Shown here one piece after another: positions 48,214-56,806 of a DNA stretch of 64,000 nt (its first letter is position 1; each line of letters opens with the position of its first letter). The translations under genes were made by a program, and so were the position numbers. The DNA is from Rhodobiaceae bacterium (GTDB taxonomy: Bacteria > Pseudomonadota > Alphaproteobacteria > RS24). The notes under the pieces are model-generated. The model was not told the DNA's origin. It saw only the letters and a list, made by a program, of their open reading frames with translations, and made no database searches. The stretch covers positions 1 through 64,000 of the forward strand of contig JAHEGN010000007.1 of NCBI GenBank assembly GCA_024645085.1, written 5' to 3'.

Positions 48214-48681
48214 TTACTCAATAATCAGCAGAACTTCGTCAAATTCGACGGGCTGCTCATTGGTGACGATGATCTCAGTAACCTTGCCGGCGCGCGGAGC
48301 GGTGATTGGATTCATGGTTTTCATCGCTTCAATAATCAGCAAAGTTTGGCCCTGTTTTACTGTGCTGCCAATGGTAACAAAATCTTTTGCACCTGGTTCT
48401 GGGGCCAAATAGGCGGTGCCAACCATGGGTGACTTAACCGCTCCTGGATTGCTCGCTGGATTGGCCGAAGCAGCCGGTGCTGGCGCCACGTCGGCGGCAG
48501 GTGCTGGCGCGGCTGGTGCTGGCTGAGCGATGGTTTGCTGTGAGGTGACCATTTGGGTGGCGCCTTGGCGGGCAACACGAATGCGCATGCCGTCGGCTTC
48601 CAACTCAATTTCCGTCAGACTGCTTTTATCTAATAGATCGGCTAATTCTTTAATGAGTTTACTATCGGGTAGTTTCGCCAT
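48214..48681 (-). CDS. accB: Biotin carboxyl carrier protein
   Basis: 155 residues. N-terminal helical domain at about 5-45, an Ala/Pro-rich flexible linker at 50-80, and the biotinyl domain with Lys121 in EAMKTMN, the biotin attachment site. The SPMVGTAYLAPEPGAKDFV thumb region is typical. It precedes accC by three nt and follows aroQ by 41 nt. Confidence 0.96.
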   Translation of the reverse strand: MAKLPDSKLIKELADLLDKSSLTEIELEADGMRIRVARQGATQMVTSQQTIAQPAPAAPAPAADVAPAPAASANPASNPGAVKSPMVGTAYLAPEPGAKDFVTIGSTVKQGQTLLIIEAMKTMNPITAPRAGKVTEIIVTNEQPVEFDEVLLIIE

Positions 48682-48722
48682 TTTGCCCTCCGCGTGACAC
48701 TGCCGTTTCGTTCAACGTCTAT

Positions 48723-49163
48723 TTAAGGTTTAATACGCTTAGCCAGCGCGTCAATAGCCATTTCATAGCCCTGCGCGCCAAGCCCGCAGATCACACCGGT
48801 TGCCACTTGTGAAATATGTGAGTGATGGCGGAAACTTTCGCGAGCGTAAATATTCGATAAATGCACTTCAATAATGGGCTGCGAGAGCGATTGCAGCGCA
48901 TCCAAAATGGCCACTGAGGTATGCGAATAGGCAGCAGCGTTAATAATGACGCCACTGGCTTCCAAACGCGCGGTTTGAATAATCGACACGAGCTCGCCCT
49001 CATCATTGCTTTGAAAAAAGCTCATCGGCAAATCATAGCTGCTCAGCTTGCTGGCGCAGGCCGCTTCAATGTCAGCCAAAGTGGTTGTGCCATAGATTTC
49101 CGGTTCCCGACTGCCAAGCAGATTCAGGTTAGGGCCGTTGATAATGTAAACAGCTTGGGCCAT
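48723..49163 (-). CDS. aroQ: 3-dehydroquinate dehydratase, type II
   Basis: Third step of the shikimate pathway. [19 protein letters not shown] (8-25) contains the catalytic Tyr24 and the Asn/Arg residues; [12 protein letters not shown] and the substrate-binding [16 protein letters not shown] follow. 146 residues is typical for the dodecameric type II enzyme. Start at ATG 49163, since the 20 earlier codons lack family resemblance. aroQ-accB-accC is a conserved order. Confidence 0.96.
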   Translation of the reverse strand: MAQAVYIINGPNLNLLGSREPEIYGTTTLADIEAACASKLSSYDLPMSFFQSNDEGELVSIIQTARLEASGVIINAAAYSHTSVAILDALQSLSQPIIEVHLSNIYARESFRHHSHISQVATGVICGLGAQGYEMAIDALAKRIKP

Positions 49164-49324
49164 GCCAAGTCCTTTCGAAGCCTGAGAAGCAACAATATAC
49201 TCTGTGGGTAAACGAGATTTCAAAAAACATCAAGGATTTCAGTCTATAACTTAGTTAAAGGCAAGAACAGGACTTGCGTCTTGAAACGAAGATTTGCATT
49301 ATCAAACGCTCTCGGAGAACGACG

Positions 49325-49525
49325 ATGAATGTGCAAATTAATGGCGAAATGCGTGAGTTTGAAGCGCCAATGAGCATTTTACAGCTGTTGCAGGCAATGA
49401 GTTTGCCAAGCCAAAAAATTGCTGTTGAGTTAAACCTCGAAATCGTCCCGAAGTCTGCCTATCACAGCCAAATGGTGGCGGCGGGTGACCGAATTGAAAT
49501 TGTCCACTTTATTGGCGGAGGCTGA
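49325..49525 (+). CDS. thiS: Thiamine biosynthesis sulfur carrier protein ThiS
   Basis: 66-residue ubiquitin-like carrier ending in Gly-Gly(-Gly), the tail that is adenylated and then thiocarboxylated to feed sulfur to Thi[21 protein letters not shown] and [11 protein letters not shown] are typical. ATG 49325 is chosen over the open 17 codons before it. thiG starts three nt after its stop. No TPP riboswitch is recognised upstream, and no other thi gene is nearby. Confidence 0.93.
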   Translation: MNVQINGEMREFEAPMSILQLLQAMSLPSQKIAVELNLEIVPKSAYHSQMVAAGDRIEIVHFIGGG

Positions 49526-49527
49526 GG

Positions 49528-50316
49528 ATGAACGCAGATAGTTCAAAAGATGATGTTTTAACCATTGCCGGACGAGACTTTTCTTCCCGCCTCATTATTG
49601 GCACCGGCAAATATGCCGACTATGCCGAAAATGCGGCAGCGGCTGAGGCGGCTGGCGCAGAAATAGTAACCGTGGCGGTGCGGCGGGTTAATTTGTCTGA
49701 CCCATCTGCGCCGATGTTGATCGACTATATCGACCCGAAAAAATACACATTTTTGCCCAATACAGCCGGTTGTTTTACTGGCGAAGACGCGGTGCGCACG
49801 CTGCGTTTGGCGCGAGAGGCCGGCGGCTGGTCATTGGTCAAATTGGAAGTTTTGGGTGATGAGAAAACCCTTTACCCGAATATGCCCGAGACGTTGCGAT
49901 CGGCTGAATTGCTGGTCAAAGAGGGCTTCGATGTGATGGTTTATTGTAGCGATGACCCAATTATGGCCAAACAATTAGAAGACATTGGCTGTTGCGCCAT
50001 TATGCCCTTGGCGGCGCCGATTGGCTCCGGCTTGGGGGTGCAAAACCCGATTAACATTCGGATGATTATCGAGCAGTCGAAGGTGCCTGTGTTGGTTGAT
50101 GCTGGCGTTGGCACCGCCTCAGACGCGGCGATTGCCATGGAATTGGGCTGCGATGGCGTGTTGATGAATACAGCAATTGCTGAGGCCAAAAATCCGGTGT
50201 TAATGGCCCAAGCCATGCGCCATGCGGTGATTGCCGGACGCCAAGCCTATCTGGCAGGGCGTATGGCTAAGCGCCTTTATGCGGATCCAAGCTCGCCTTT
50301 GGCAGGGCTTATCTAA
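49528..50316 (+). CDS. thiG: Thiazole synthase ThiG
   Basis: Builds the thiazole phosphate of thiamine from DXP, dehydroglycine and ThiS thiocarboxylate. TIM barrel: [13 protein letters not shown] near 20-32, VTVAVRRVN, the Schiff-base Lys in LVKLEVLGD near 108, and [29 protein letters not shown]. 262 residues is normal. Its usual partners thiO/thiH and thiE are not adjacent. Its stop lies one nt from the stop of the convergent DsbA-family gene. Confidence 0.95.
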   Translation: MNADSSKDDVLTIAGRDFSSRLIIGTGKYADYAENAAAAEAAGAEIVTVAVRRVNLSDPSAPMLIDYIDPKKYTFLPNTAGCFTGEDAVRTLRLAREAGGWSLVKLEVLGDEKTLYPNMPETLRSAELLVKEGFDVMVYCSDDPIMAKQLEDIGCCAIMPLAAPIGSGLGVQNPINIRMIIEQSKVPVLVDAGVGTASDAAIAMELGCDGVLMNTAIAEAKNPVLMAQAMRHAVIAGRQAYLAGRMAKRLYADPSSPLAGLI

Positions 50317-50317
50317 G

Positions 50318-51076
50318 CTAATTAGTTGATTTGCGCTGCGCCGCCAAGGCCGCCTCAATGGCGGCCTCAAATTCGTGCTTTTCCAGCGCCCCGGGATAGA
50401 CTTGATTGCCAATCACAAAGGCTGGTGTGCCGGCGACATCTAGAGCTTGGGCAAGCTGGCGGTTTTCGTCCAAAATATCGGTAATTTTTTGACTGCTGCG
50501 TTGCGTCGCAATGGCTCTTTCTTCCAGTTTCATATCGGCTAAGGTTTGGCTGATGAAACCGTCATTAAGCCCGGCTTTATTATTCATCAAGCGGGCGTGA
50601 AAGGTCAGGAATGTGAGTTGATTATCAAGTGTTAGCGCCGTCCGCGCCGCGACTTCTGAGCTGTCGCTGAGAATTGGAAATTCTTTAAACACCAATCGCA
50701 CATCGTCGCGTTGATTGACCACTTCCATCAAAACTGGAAACACGCGTTTGCAATAGCCACAATTGTAATCGAAAAATTCGACAATAGTGACCGGCGCGTC
50801 GACCGGCCCCATGCTGAAATCGGCCTTATTGCGAAACAGAACGTCCGCATTTTGTGCAATCGTGCGCTGCACGCGGGTCTCCTCGGCACGCTCATAATGG
50901 GCCTGCATATTCTGCAAAGCATCGGCCAAGGCTTCAGGGTTTTGCATCAGATAATCTTGCACCACCGCCTCAATTGATTTTTTTTCAGCTGCGCTAAACT
51001 CTGCCGCCTGCGCCGAAGCGATGAAGATGTTGAGCCCAAATGCGAAGCAGAATAGGGCGGTCAAAAATCGGGTCAT
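50318..51076 (-). CDS. DsbA family periplasmic thiol oxidoreductase
   Basis: 252 residues with a signal peptide to about residue 24 (IASAQA-A), an N-terminal helical extension (25-85) and a thioredoxin fold with the redox pair Cys106/Cys109 in NCGYCKR. The CGYC dipeptide matches DsbC/DsbG-like and Com1-like proteins rather than CPHC of DsbA. The cis-Pro is in AGTPAFVIG near 219. ATG 51076 (GAGAG upstream) is preferred to the TTG four codons earlier. It begins 13 nt after the M48 protease gene. Confidence 0.9.
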   Translation of the reverse strand: MTRFLTALFCFAFGLNIFIASAQAAEFSAAEKKSIEAVVQDYLMQNPEALADALQNMQAHYERAEETRVQRTIAQNADVLFRNKADFSMGPVDAPVTIVEFFDYNCGYCKRVFPVLMEVVNQRDDVRLVFKEFPILSDSSEVAARTALTLDNQLTFLTFHARLMNNKAGLNDGFISQTLADMKLEERAIATQRSSQKITDILDENRQLAQALDVAGTPAFVIGNQVYPGALEKHEFEAAIEAALAAQRKSTN

Positions 51077-51089
51077 AAAATCTCTCAAC

Positions 51090-52466
51090 TTAAAAAGTCA
51101 TTTTCAAAATATCGCGACTGCGCAAATACTCGATTGAGTCTTTTGGTAAGCCACGCAAAGCGCGTTGGGCATAGCTGATAGCCTGCGGATTGCGCATTAA
51201 GGCATAATATTCTGCCAATGACCATTCCGCATAAGGCGCGCGCTCTAATTGCCCATAGGCTTTTGACATGAAGAAATAAGCGGTGGCGTTTTCAGGGTCC
51301 ATGCGCAGGGCTTTGCGTAAATTTTCAATCGCCGCATCATTATAGTCACTCTGCTCGACGCCGAGGCCAATTTGGCAGGTTGCCAATCCGACCAATAGGA
51401 GCGGTTCGTCTGGTTTAAGAGATATGGCTTTTTTGTAGGGCTCTAATCCTTTACCGGCGACACCGGACTCGTAAAACACCTGACCTTTGAGCTCATGAAA
51501 CCATGGGTTTTCTGGATATTGGGCAATCAAGCCGTCAATCAGTGCAATTGATTGGTCGAGTTTGGCTTGCTGGTGAAAGGCAATGGCGCGGGCATATTGA
51601 GCTGGCGGCGATTGATCGCCCTCATACCGACGAAAAGTGACTTCGGGCCGGTCAATAAAACCAAATAATTTGGCTCGCGCCATATTGTGGCGGAAAACCA
51701 TTTCTGGATCATCGGCTTGGTGGCGATATTTTGAATCGGCAGCACCGGCGATATAAGCATTGACCCGATCGCGCGACATCGGGTGGGAGCGTGCATAAGG
51801 ATCTTGATGGATTTCATTCAAAATCTCTTGCCCAGCCAGCGTATCCATTAGTTCAATAATACCGTCTGGCGATTGGCCAGTGGCGTCTAATAATTTCAGG
51901 GCACTGACATCGGCGCTGGCTTCTTGAGCTCGCGAATAAACCAGAAAGCTGCGCTGAGCAATTTGTTGGCCGCCACTAATGAGAGCAATGCCAGCTTCAG
52001 GATTGCCCGCTAGCAGGCTGCCAAAACCCAAAATTGTCGCCACAAGGGCCGGTGTTTGCGCCCGCGTAATGGCGTCACTTGAGCGCGCCAAATGGCCGCC
52101 GGTGATATGGCCAATTTCATGGGCCATCACGCCGATTACCATATTGGGACTGTCGGATTCGAGAATAAGGCCCGTGTGTACGAAAATATTCTGTCCCATG
52201 GTGACATAGGCATTCAGGGCGCGGTCATTGACAACCGTCAACCCAACGGCCTCGGGATTAAGACCGGCAGCGATGAGCAAGGGGCGCGTGTAATCGTCAA
52301 TTAATTCTTCAATTTCGCCGTCACGTATGGCACCAGCCTGCGCCGAGGTCACCATCATCATCAGACCGATGAGCAGCCCCAAGATCCGCGCTTGCCAAAC
52401 ACCAAGCACTAATGAGGCCCCGCCCAACGCGCAGGGTAATTGCAGAAATTTTTCTACTCTCATCAT
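51090..52466 (-). CDS. M48 family metalloprotease with TPR repeats (BepA-like)
   Basis: Periplasmic zinc protease likely to police outer-membrane assembly, as BepA does. HEIGH in MAHEIGHITGGH supplies two zinc His, with the third ligand Glu in EASADVSAL. The C-terminal half (about 270-450) has TPR-like helices. The frame is open to 52832, but the first 107 codons are RNase E sequence read out of frame. I use ATG 52466, which gives a long signal segment ending TSAQAGA. No strong Shine-Dalgarno is seen, so the start is uncertain (52463 is the next ATG). Confidence 0.85.
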   Translation of the reverse strand: MMRVEKFLQLPCALGGASLVLGVWQARILGLLIGLMMMVTSAQAGAIRDGEIEELIDDYTRPLLIAAGLNPEAVGLTVVNDRALNAYVTMGQNIFVHTGLILESDSPNMVIGVMAHEIGHITGGHLARSSDAITRAQTPALVATILGFGSLLAGNPEAGIALISGGQQIAQRSFLVYSRAQEASADVSALKLLDATGQSPDGIIELMDTLAGQEILNEIHQDPYARSHPMSRDRVNAYIAGAADSKYRHQADDPEMVFRHNMARAKLFGFIDRPEVTFRRYEGDQSPPAQYARAIAFHQQAKLDQSIALIDGLIAQYPENPWFHELKGQVFYESGVAGKGLEPYKKAISLKPDEPLLLVGLATCQIGLGVEQSDYNDAAIENLRKALRMDPENATAYFFMSKAYGQLERAPYAEWSLAEYYALMRNPQAISYAQRALRGLPKDSIEYLRSRDILKMTF

Positions 52467-52527
52467 GGACACCACACTATGGCTAAATACGGCTTTAATA
52501 TGACGGAGCATCGACGCAAGCGCTAGC

Positions 52528-55020
52528 TTAACGCTTCCACCATCCGCGTTTGACCGGTTGTTCTGGCGTTTCGCTGGTTTCGACTGCGGCGGCCATAATT
52601 GGTTCGGCGACTGTTTCGACTTCAGCGGCTGTAACCACTTCCGGCTCAGCCTTGACCGCTTCAGTCTCGGCATCAGCTTTTTTAGCAGTGGTTTTCTTAG
52701 CCTTTGGCTCAGCTTTCGGTTTAGCTTTCGGTTTAGCTTTCGGTTTGGCTGTGGCCTTTTCCTTCGGCTTGTCTTTATCGGCCGCTTTGGCGCGAGACTT
52801 GCGCTTTGGTTTTTCAGCCACTTCTTCAGCAATAGCTTCTTCGATCGTGTCAGCCTCAGCAGCTATATCTGTAGTGGCCGTATCGTCGATTTGAGCCGTC
52901 TCAACACTTGCGGGCTCAGTTTCAGCAGCCGGCGTAACAATCATGATTTTTTCGACCGGCATATCGCTTATCGCTTGGCCATCATGTGATGCCCCGTCAG
53001 CGGCTTCTGAGCTCTCGCCCTCTCCAGCGGTTGTTTCGCCATCACGACGGCGACCACGGCCACCGCGACGTCCACGACGGCGACGCCGCTTCGGCTTATT
53101 ATCATCATCTTCACCCTCGCCAAATGACGGGGTTTCATTGTCATCATTGGACGCATGGTCCTCTGCCGCCTCACTGGCGCCATTGGCGCTTTCTTGGTCT
53201 TCCGAGTTATCATCAGACGAGTCATGGTCGGGATTATCATTTGACTGATTACGACCACGTCCGCCACGACGGCGGCGGCGGCGTGATTTGCCATCATCGC
53301 CATCAAGCGCTGCTTTAGGGTCGCCTTCCATACGCGAGGTGCCTTCGCTTTCGGTCTGGTCGGGCAGGGTAAAGGCCATTTCCATGGCACTCAAAGCACT
53401 GTCACCCAGCACAATAATCTGTACACCAGTGCGTTCTTCAATCTCGCCCAATTGCAGGCGTTTTTGGTTTAGCAAATAGCTGGCCACATCTTCCGGCACA
53501 TGGGCAATTAATTCGCCTGAGCTATATTTGCCGCAACGTTCGTCAATATCGCGCAAGACGTGCAGGGCGCGGCTTTCGACCGAACGCACCATACCAGAGC
53601 CATTGCACTGACTACAGGTGTTGCTGCTGCCTTCAAGAACGCCAGCGCGCATGCGTTGGCGCGACATTTCCATCAGGCCAAAGCTGCTGATGCGGCCGAC
53701 TTGAATGCGGGCGCGATCATTTTTCAGCGCATCTTTCATGCGTTTTTCGACGGCGCGATTATTGCGGTTCTCGTCCATATCAATGAAATCAATAACCAAA
53801 AGACCGGCCAAATCGCGCAAGCGTGCTTGGCGGGCAACTTCTGTCGCGGCTTCCAAATTAGTGGCCAGCGCGGTTTTCTCAACTGAATATTCGCGCGTTG
53901 ATTTGCCTGAGTTCACATCAATGGCGACCAAAGCTTCGGTTTGATTAATCACCAAATAACCGCCTGATGGTAGCACCACCACCGGATTGAACATGGCGGC
54001 CAGCTTATCTTCGACGCCATATTGTTTGAACAAAGGCGTCGCTTCCGTGTGTAATTTGACCTTGCGTGCATGGCTTGGCATTAGCAATTTCATATAATTG
54101 CGCGCCTCTTTATAGGCTTCTGCGCCAGCCACGGTAACCTCGTCAAAATCTTTTGAATAAATATCGCGAATGCAGCGGCGAATAAGATTGCCTTCTTCAT
54201 AGACCAAAGCAGGGGCTTGGCTGACGACGGTTTTTTCACGCACATCGGCCCACATTTGCGACAAATACTGCCAATCGCGGCGGATTTCAGTCAGCGTGCG
54301 CTGTGCTCCAGCTGTGCGAACAATCAAGCCCATGCCTTGTGGCACATCGAGCTTTTCGACAATGGATTTCAATTTTTTGCGGTCGGCGCCATTATTGATT
54401 TTGCGCGAAATGCCGCCGCCACGCGCCGTGTTTGGCATTAACACGCAATAGCGGCCAGCGAGCGACATATAGGTTGTCAAAGCCGCGCCCTTATTGCCAC
54501 GCTCTTCTTTCAGCACTTGCACCAGAATAATCTGCCGCCGCTTGATGACTTCTTGAATTTTATATTTGCGATGCAGCGCCCGTGAGGCGGTTGGGGTTGC
54601 CACTTCCTCATGCGCGTCGCCGCCCAAATCTTCTACTGATTTGCCGTCGCTATCGTCTTGATTATCGTCATCGCTGGCGGCTTTCGACGTCTCGTCGATA
54701 TCCGAATCCTCATCAGCAGCATTATCGCGTTCTTCTTGCGCATATTCGCGCATCAGCTCTTCGCGGTCGCTAATCGGAATTTGATAATAATCAGGGTGGA
54801 TTTCGTTAAACGCTAAAAACCCGTGGCGATTGCCACCATATTCGACAAAAGCAGCCTGTAGAGAGGGCTCTACACGGGTAACTTTGGCGAGATAGATATT
54901 GCCGCGAAGCGGGGCTTTGGTGCTGGATTCAAAATCAAATTCGTCGATCTGATTGTTTTCTGTCACCACCACACGGGTTTCTTCCTGGTGGGCGGCATCG
55001 ATAAGCATTGTTTTGGTCAT
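52528..55020 (-). CDS. rne: Ribonuclease E/G
   Basis: Main endoribonuclease and degradosome scaffold. The S1 domain begins GNIYLAKVTRVEPSLQAAFVEYGGNRHGFL and contains an acidic insertion (about 95-140, ERDNAADEDSDIDE type). The catalytic Asp are in VAIDVNSG and VIDFIDMDENRNNR; the Zn-link Cys are in CSQCNGSG. After about residue 530 comes a disordered C-terminal region of acidic blocks, Arg-rich RNA-binding blocks (KRRRRRGRRGGRGRR) and Lys-Pro-Lys-Ala repeats. 830 residues. It diverges from amiC across a long leader. Confidence 0.95.
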   Translation of the reverse strand: MTKTMLIDAAHQEETRVVVTENNQIDEFDFESSTKAPLRGNIYLAKVTRVEPSLQAAFVEYGGNRHGFLAFNEIHPDYYQIPISDREELMREYAQEERDNAADEDSDIDETSKAASDDDNQDDSDGKSVEDLGGDAHEEVATPTASRALHRKYKIQEVIKRRQIILVQVLKEERGNKGAALTTYMSLAGRYCVLMPNTARGGGISRKINNGADRKKLKSIVEKLDVPQGMGLIVRTAGAQRTLTEIRRDWQYLSQMWADVREKTVVSQAPALVYEEGNLIRRCIRDIYSKDFDEVTVAGAEAYKEARNYMKLLMPSHARKVKLHTEATPLFKQYGVEDKLAAMFNPVVVLPSGGYLVINQTEALVAIDVNSGKSTREYSVEKTALATNLEAATEVARQARLRDLAGLLVIDFIDMDENRNNRAVEKRMKDALKNDRARIQVGRISSFGLMEMSRQRMRAGVLEGSSNTCSQCNGSGMVRSVESRALHVLRDIDERCGKYSSGELIAHVPEDVASYLLNQKRLQLGEIEERTGVQIIVLGDSALSAMEMAFTLPDQTESEGTSRMEGDPKAALDGDDGKSRRRRRRGGRGRNQSNDNPDHDSSDDNSEDQESANGASEAAEDHASNDDNETPSFGEGEDDDNKPKRRRRRGRRGGRGRRRDGETTAGEGESSEAADGASHDGQAISDMPVEKIMIVTPAAETEPASVETAQIDDTATTDIAAEADTIEEAIAEEVAEKPKRKSRAKAADKDKPKEKATAKPKAKPKAKPKAEPKAKKTTAKKADAETEAVKAEPEVVTAAEVETVAEPIMAAAVETSETPEQPVKRGWWKR
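52711..52746. repeat. Three tandem 12-bp repeats in rne
   Basis: AGCTTTCGGTTT occurs three times in a row at 52711, 52723 and 52735, encoding Lys-Pro-Lys-Ala repeats of RNase E. Being in-frame, copy-number change would alter tail length without breaking the gene. Confidence 0.85.
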
Positions 55021-55468
55021 AAATTTCTCCGGCGACGTAATCGGCGGCGGGCGTTAGCTTCATCGCGCGCGGATCAGAGGTCAGTGTTTTATTAAATTGT
55101 TGCGTAAAAGGTGTGAGGCTAAATGCAGGCGCAACACAGGCACGGTTCACTTTGTGACCGTTCTTTATGCCTATTATTTGTCGAGATTCGCTGTGCACGA
55201 GACACCTTTATAAGATTACTTTGCGGTGGCAGACCACCTTTGGCTGGCAGGTTTATCTGAGGGGTGCAAACTGGCTCCCAATTTGGGCCTTCAGTTCGAG
55301 CGCCTCAGTATCGCGCTGCTTGCGTGTTGACATTAAGCGCGTCGGCGCGCCATTGCAAGTTATATGTGTGCCACTATCGGCTAGCCGCAGCGGGTCGCCA
55401 GTTGTCAATGAGTTTGCTATAGTGCGTGCATTGCCGTGAGTCGCGCAAAATGGGTGAAAATCTATCGT
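55021..55468. other. Long intergenic region between rne and amiC
   Basis: 448 nt from the rne ATG to the chosen amiC ATG. I see no protein gene or known RNA. It holds a hairpin at 55142-55161 (ACGGTTCAC / GTGACCGT, one extra T), a small GGTGG-CAGA-CCACC hairpin at 55225-55238 and the amiC promoter candidate near its right end. The left part is probably the long rne leader, which in E. coli serves autoregulation; no clear rne promoter was found. Confidence 0.5.
55395..55423 (+). promoter_or_regulatory. Promoter candidate for amiC
   Basis: TCGCCA (55395-55400), 17 nt, TATAGT (55418-55423), with transcription expected near 55430, between the rne leader and the amiC start. Confidence 0.4.
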
Positions 55469-56701
55469 ATGAAATTTATTTCTTCGTTCTTTAATTATTT
55501 GCGCCCCGGAGTGTTAGCTCTGGCGCTTATGCTTGCCAATGTGGCCACTGCATCTGCGCTAACCAAAGTTGATGATGTGCGTATTGGCGTGTCTAATGAA
55601 CGCACTCGCTTGGTGCTCGACCTGTCATCGCGAGTGAATTTTGAAGTATTTTTGCTGGAAAACCCGCGCCGCGTGGTCGTTGATCTACCAAGTTTGCAAT
55701 GGCCGGATAGTTTACAGCCCAAGTCGCAAGGGTTTATTGGCGACATGCGTTTTGGCCAATTCACTGCCGACAAAAGCCGTTTGGTACTGGATTTGAAACA
55801 ACCCGCCACGGTCAGCAAAAGTTTTATTTTGGGCAAAACCTCTGGACTGCCCGTGCGCTTAGTTATTGATATGGTGCCGTCGACAGCAGCACAGTTCACC
55901 GAGCAAGTGAACGCCGACCGGCTACGCAATCAACAAAAAACTGCCTCGGCGCCAGCCCTCGCCGCAAAGCCTGTTTTACAAACGCCCAAACCTAAAAAGC
56001 GAAAAGCCAAACCAGTGATTGTTATCGACCCGGGCCATGGCGGGGTTGATCCGGGTGCCCATGGGCGCAAAGCGCGAGAGAAAAACGTCACGCTGGATTT
56101 TGCCCGCCAATTTGCTAAGCAATTGCGAAATACCGGCAAATATGACGTCTATCTGACCCGAAATTTAGATATTTATATTCCGTTACGCCAGCGCGTGGCG
56201 ATTGCCCGCAAACATAATGCCGATTTATTCGTCTCTATTCACGCTGATGCCATTCAACGATCTTCGGTGCGCGGCATGTCTATTTACACTTTGTCGGAAA
56301 CCGCTTCCGACAAGGAAGCCGCCGCTCTTGCGCGCAAGGAAAACCGTTCTGATATAATTGCCGGTATTGATTTTGACGATCAGCCGAAAGAAGTGGCGGA
56401 TATTTTGATTGATTTGGCTCAGCGTGAAACCAAAAACCTGTCAGTGCAATTTGCCAATTTAGTGGTCGATCATGCGCGTGGCAGTACCAAACTTCTAGAG
56501 CGGACGCACCGTTTCGCAGGTTTTCGGGTGCTCAAAGCACCTGACGTGCCATCCGTGCTTATCGAGTTGGGCTTTTTGACAAATCGCAGCGATGAAAAGC
56601 AATTATTGTCGTCGGCTTGGCATAAGAAACTTGCTGGTCGATTGGTCAAATCTGTCGATAGTTATTTTTCCAAAGAACGTTTGGTCGGTATCGTCCAATA
56701 A
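55469..56701 (+). CDS. amiC: N-acetylmuramoyl-L-alanine amidase
   Basis: Cuts stem peptides from glycan strands at division. From ATG 55469 a signal peptide runs to about 31 (ATASA-L). An AMIN septal-targeting domain lies at about 33-140, a Lys/Pro linker follows, then the Amidase_3 domain from about 185: zinc ligands in IDPGHGGVDPG and SIHADAI and the catalytic Glu in LIELGFLTN. The frame opens at GTG 55436, an alternative start. 410 residues. PBP1A follows 105 nt downstream. Confidence 0.93.
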   Translation: MKFISSFFNYLRPGVLALALMLANVATASALTKVDDVRIGVSNERTRLVLDLSSRVNFEVFLLENPRRVVVDLPSLQWPDSLQPKSQGFIGDMRFGQFTADKSRLVLDLKQPATVSKSFILGKTSGLPVRLVIDMVPSTAAQFTEQVNADRLRNQQKTASAPALAAKPVLQTPKPKKRKAKPVIVIDPGHGGVDPGAHGRKAREKNVTLDFARQFAKQLRNTGKYDVYLTRNLDIYIPLRQRVAIARKHNADLFVSIHADAIQRSSVRGMSIYTLSETASDKEAAALARKENRSDIIAGIDFDDQPKEVADILIDLAQRETKNLSVQFANLVVDHARGSTKLLERTHRFAGFRVLKAPDVPSVLIELGFLTNRSDEKQLLSSAWHKKLAGRLVKSVDSYFSKERLVGIVQ

Positions 56702-56776
56702 ATTTACTTTCCCCAAGCTTTATGTCGTCAAAGCTTTGCAATCTCAGAATTGTCACATTGGTGCCGTATTTTGGCC

Positions 56777-56782
56777 TATAAT
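56777..56782 (+). promoter_or_regulatory. -10 candidate for mrcA
   Basis: A perfect TATAAT 25 nt before the mrcA ATG. The nearest -35-like TTGTCA (56750-56755) is 21 nt away, which is too far for a classic promoter. Confidence 0.35.
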
Positions 56783-56806
56783 CGGGTCTGCGGCACAGAG
56801 GATTTC

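Noticed and set aside
49182-49187. CTGAGA upstream of thiS, as in TPP riboswitches
   Set aside because: No second conserved TPP element or closing stem is present, and the motif sits at the aroQ side of the gap.
52528-52832. A Lys/Arg-rich N-terminal extension of the M48 protease frame
   Set aside because: It is the repetitive RNase E tail read in another frame on the same strand; it would put a basic low-complexity stretch before the signal peptide.
52550-53318. Several long antisense frames over the rne tail
   Set aside because: They arise from the repetitive codons of the RNase E C-terminal region and have no initiation signals.
55167-55439. A 90-codon open frame in the rne-amiC gap
   Set aside because: No Shine-Dalgarno, odd composition and no resemblance to any family; it overlaps the amiC promoter candidate.
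56715-56736. AAGCTTT / AAAGCTT inverted repeat after amiC as a terminator
   Set aside because: The stem is short and AT-rich and is not followed by a T run.
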